From Oscillospiraceae bacterium (GTDB lineage Bacteria; Bacillota; Clostridia; Oscillospirales; Oscillospiraceae), in the NCBI GenBank assembly GCA_016293865.1, contig JAEDDG010000026.1, positions 1 through 30,826 of the forward strand: DNA of 30,826 nt, read 5' to 3'. Below, piece by piece: positions 30,796 through 30,826 of the stretch. Every line of letters starts with the position of its first letter. Position 1 is the first letter of the stretch. Both the position numbers and the translations under genes were made by a program. Under the pieces are notes generated by a model. That model was given only the letters and a program-made list of their open reading frames with translations. It did not search any database and was not told the DNA's origin.

Positions 30796-30826
30796 ATGAA
30801 GACTCTGAAAAGAACACTGTGCCTCG
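30796..30826 (+). CDS. Start of a probable secreted protein, truncated by the window end
   Basis: ATG at 30796 follows AAGGAGG by 10 nt. The ten visible codons read MKTLKRTLCL, two or more basic residues followed by hydrophobic ones, as in the beginning of a signal peptide. Nothing more can be said; the remaining gene lies outside the window. Confidence 0.6.
   Translation, partial: MKTLKRTLCL

Overview
The window is GC-rich bacterial DNA with short intergenic gaps. It most likely comes from an anaerobic, spore-forming member of the Clostridia (Oscillospirales/Oscillospiraceae-like). The evidence is a sporulation sigma factor of the SigK type, the [FeFe]-hydrogenase maturases HydE and HydF, a homodimeric-type glycyl-tRNA synthetase, AGGAGG-type ribosome binding sites and Gram-positive intrinsic terminators. 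The genus cannot be fixed from the sequence alone.

Layout. (1) 140-794: a 4-hydroxybenzoyl-CoA-type thioesterase and a 51-residue membrane peptide. (2) 1061-9360, minus strand: one eight-gene operon, transcribed aroF-tyrA-aroB-aroA-aroC-pheA-aroE/aroK-aroQ, that runs from PEP plus erythrose-4-phosphate to the immediate precursors of Phe and Tyr. Its leader holds a consensus promoter, a Phe/Tyr-rich leader peptide, a 16-bp antiterminator and an overlapping terminator, which is a textbook ribosome-mediated attenuator. (3) 9429-17824: housekeeping and accessory genes. These are a small membrane protein, glyS, a MATE transporter with a terminator in its leader, a divergent CarD-like regulator, a divergent alanine-racemase-like protein, sigK with a SpoIIID-like box, a field of palindromes, an AraC/GyrI regulator and a GNAT acetyltransferase. 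(4) 17880-27129, minus strand: a nine-gene operon, the most unusual part of the window. (5) 27274-30826: a PAP2 phosphatase, typA/bipA, and the first codons of a probable secreted protein after a long leader.

The nine-gene operon reads TM1266-type regulator, FecCD permease, ABC ATPase fused to a second TM1266-like domain, HydE, NifH-like reductase, two NifD/NifK-like subunits, lipoprotein binding protein, HydF. Successive genes from the regulator to the second nitrogenase-like subunit overlap by a few bases, so they are probably translationally coupled. The set combines a complete metallophore/cofactor-type importer, a complete two-component nitrogenase-like reductase with its iron-sulfur cysteines, and two of the three H-cluster maturases, with no HydG and no nitrogenase cofactor genes (NifE/N/B) in the window. 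My inference is an uncharacterised reductase or metallocluster-assembly system fed by a dedicated importer. The substrate is unknown. The operon leader contains two mutually exclusive hairpins, one of them an intrinsic terminator, so it may be controlled by a ligand- or protein-responsive RNA.
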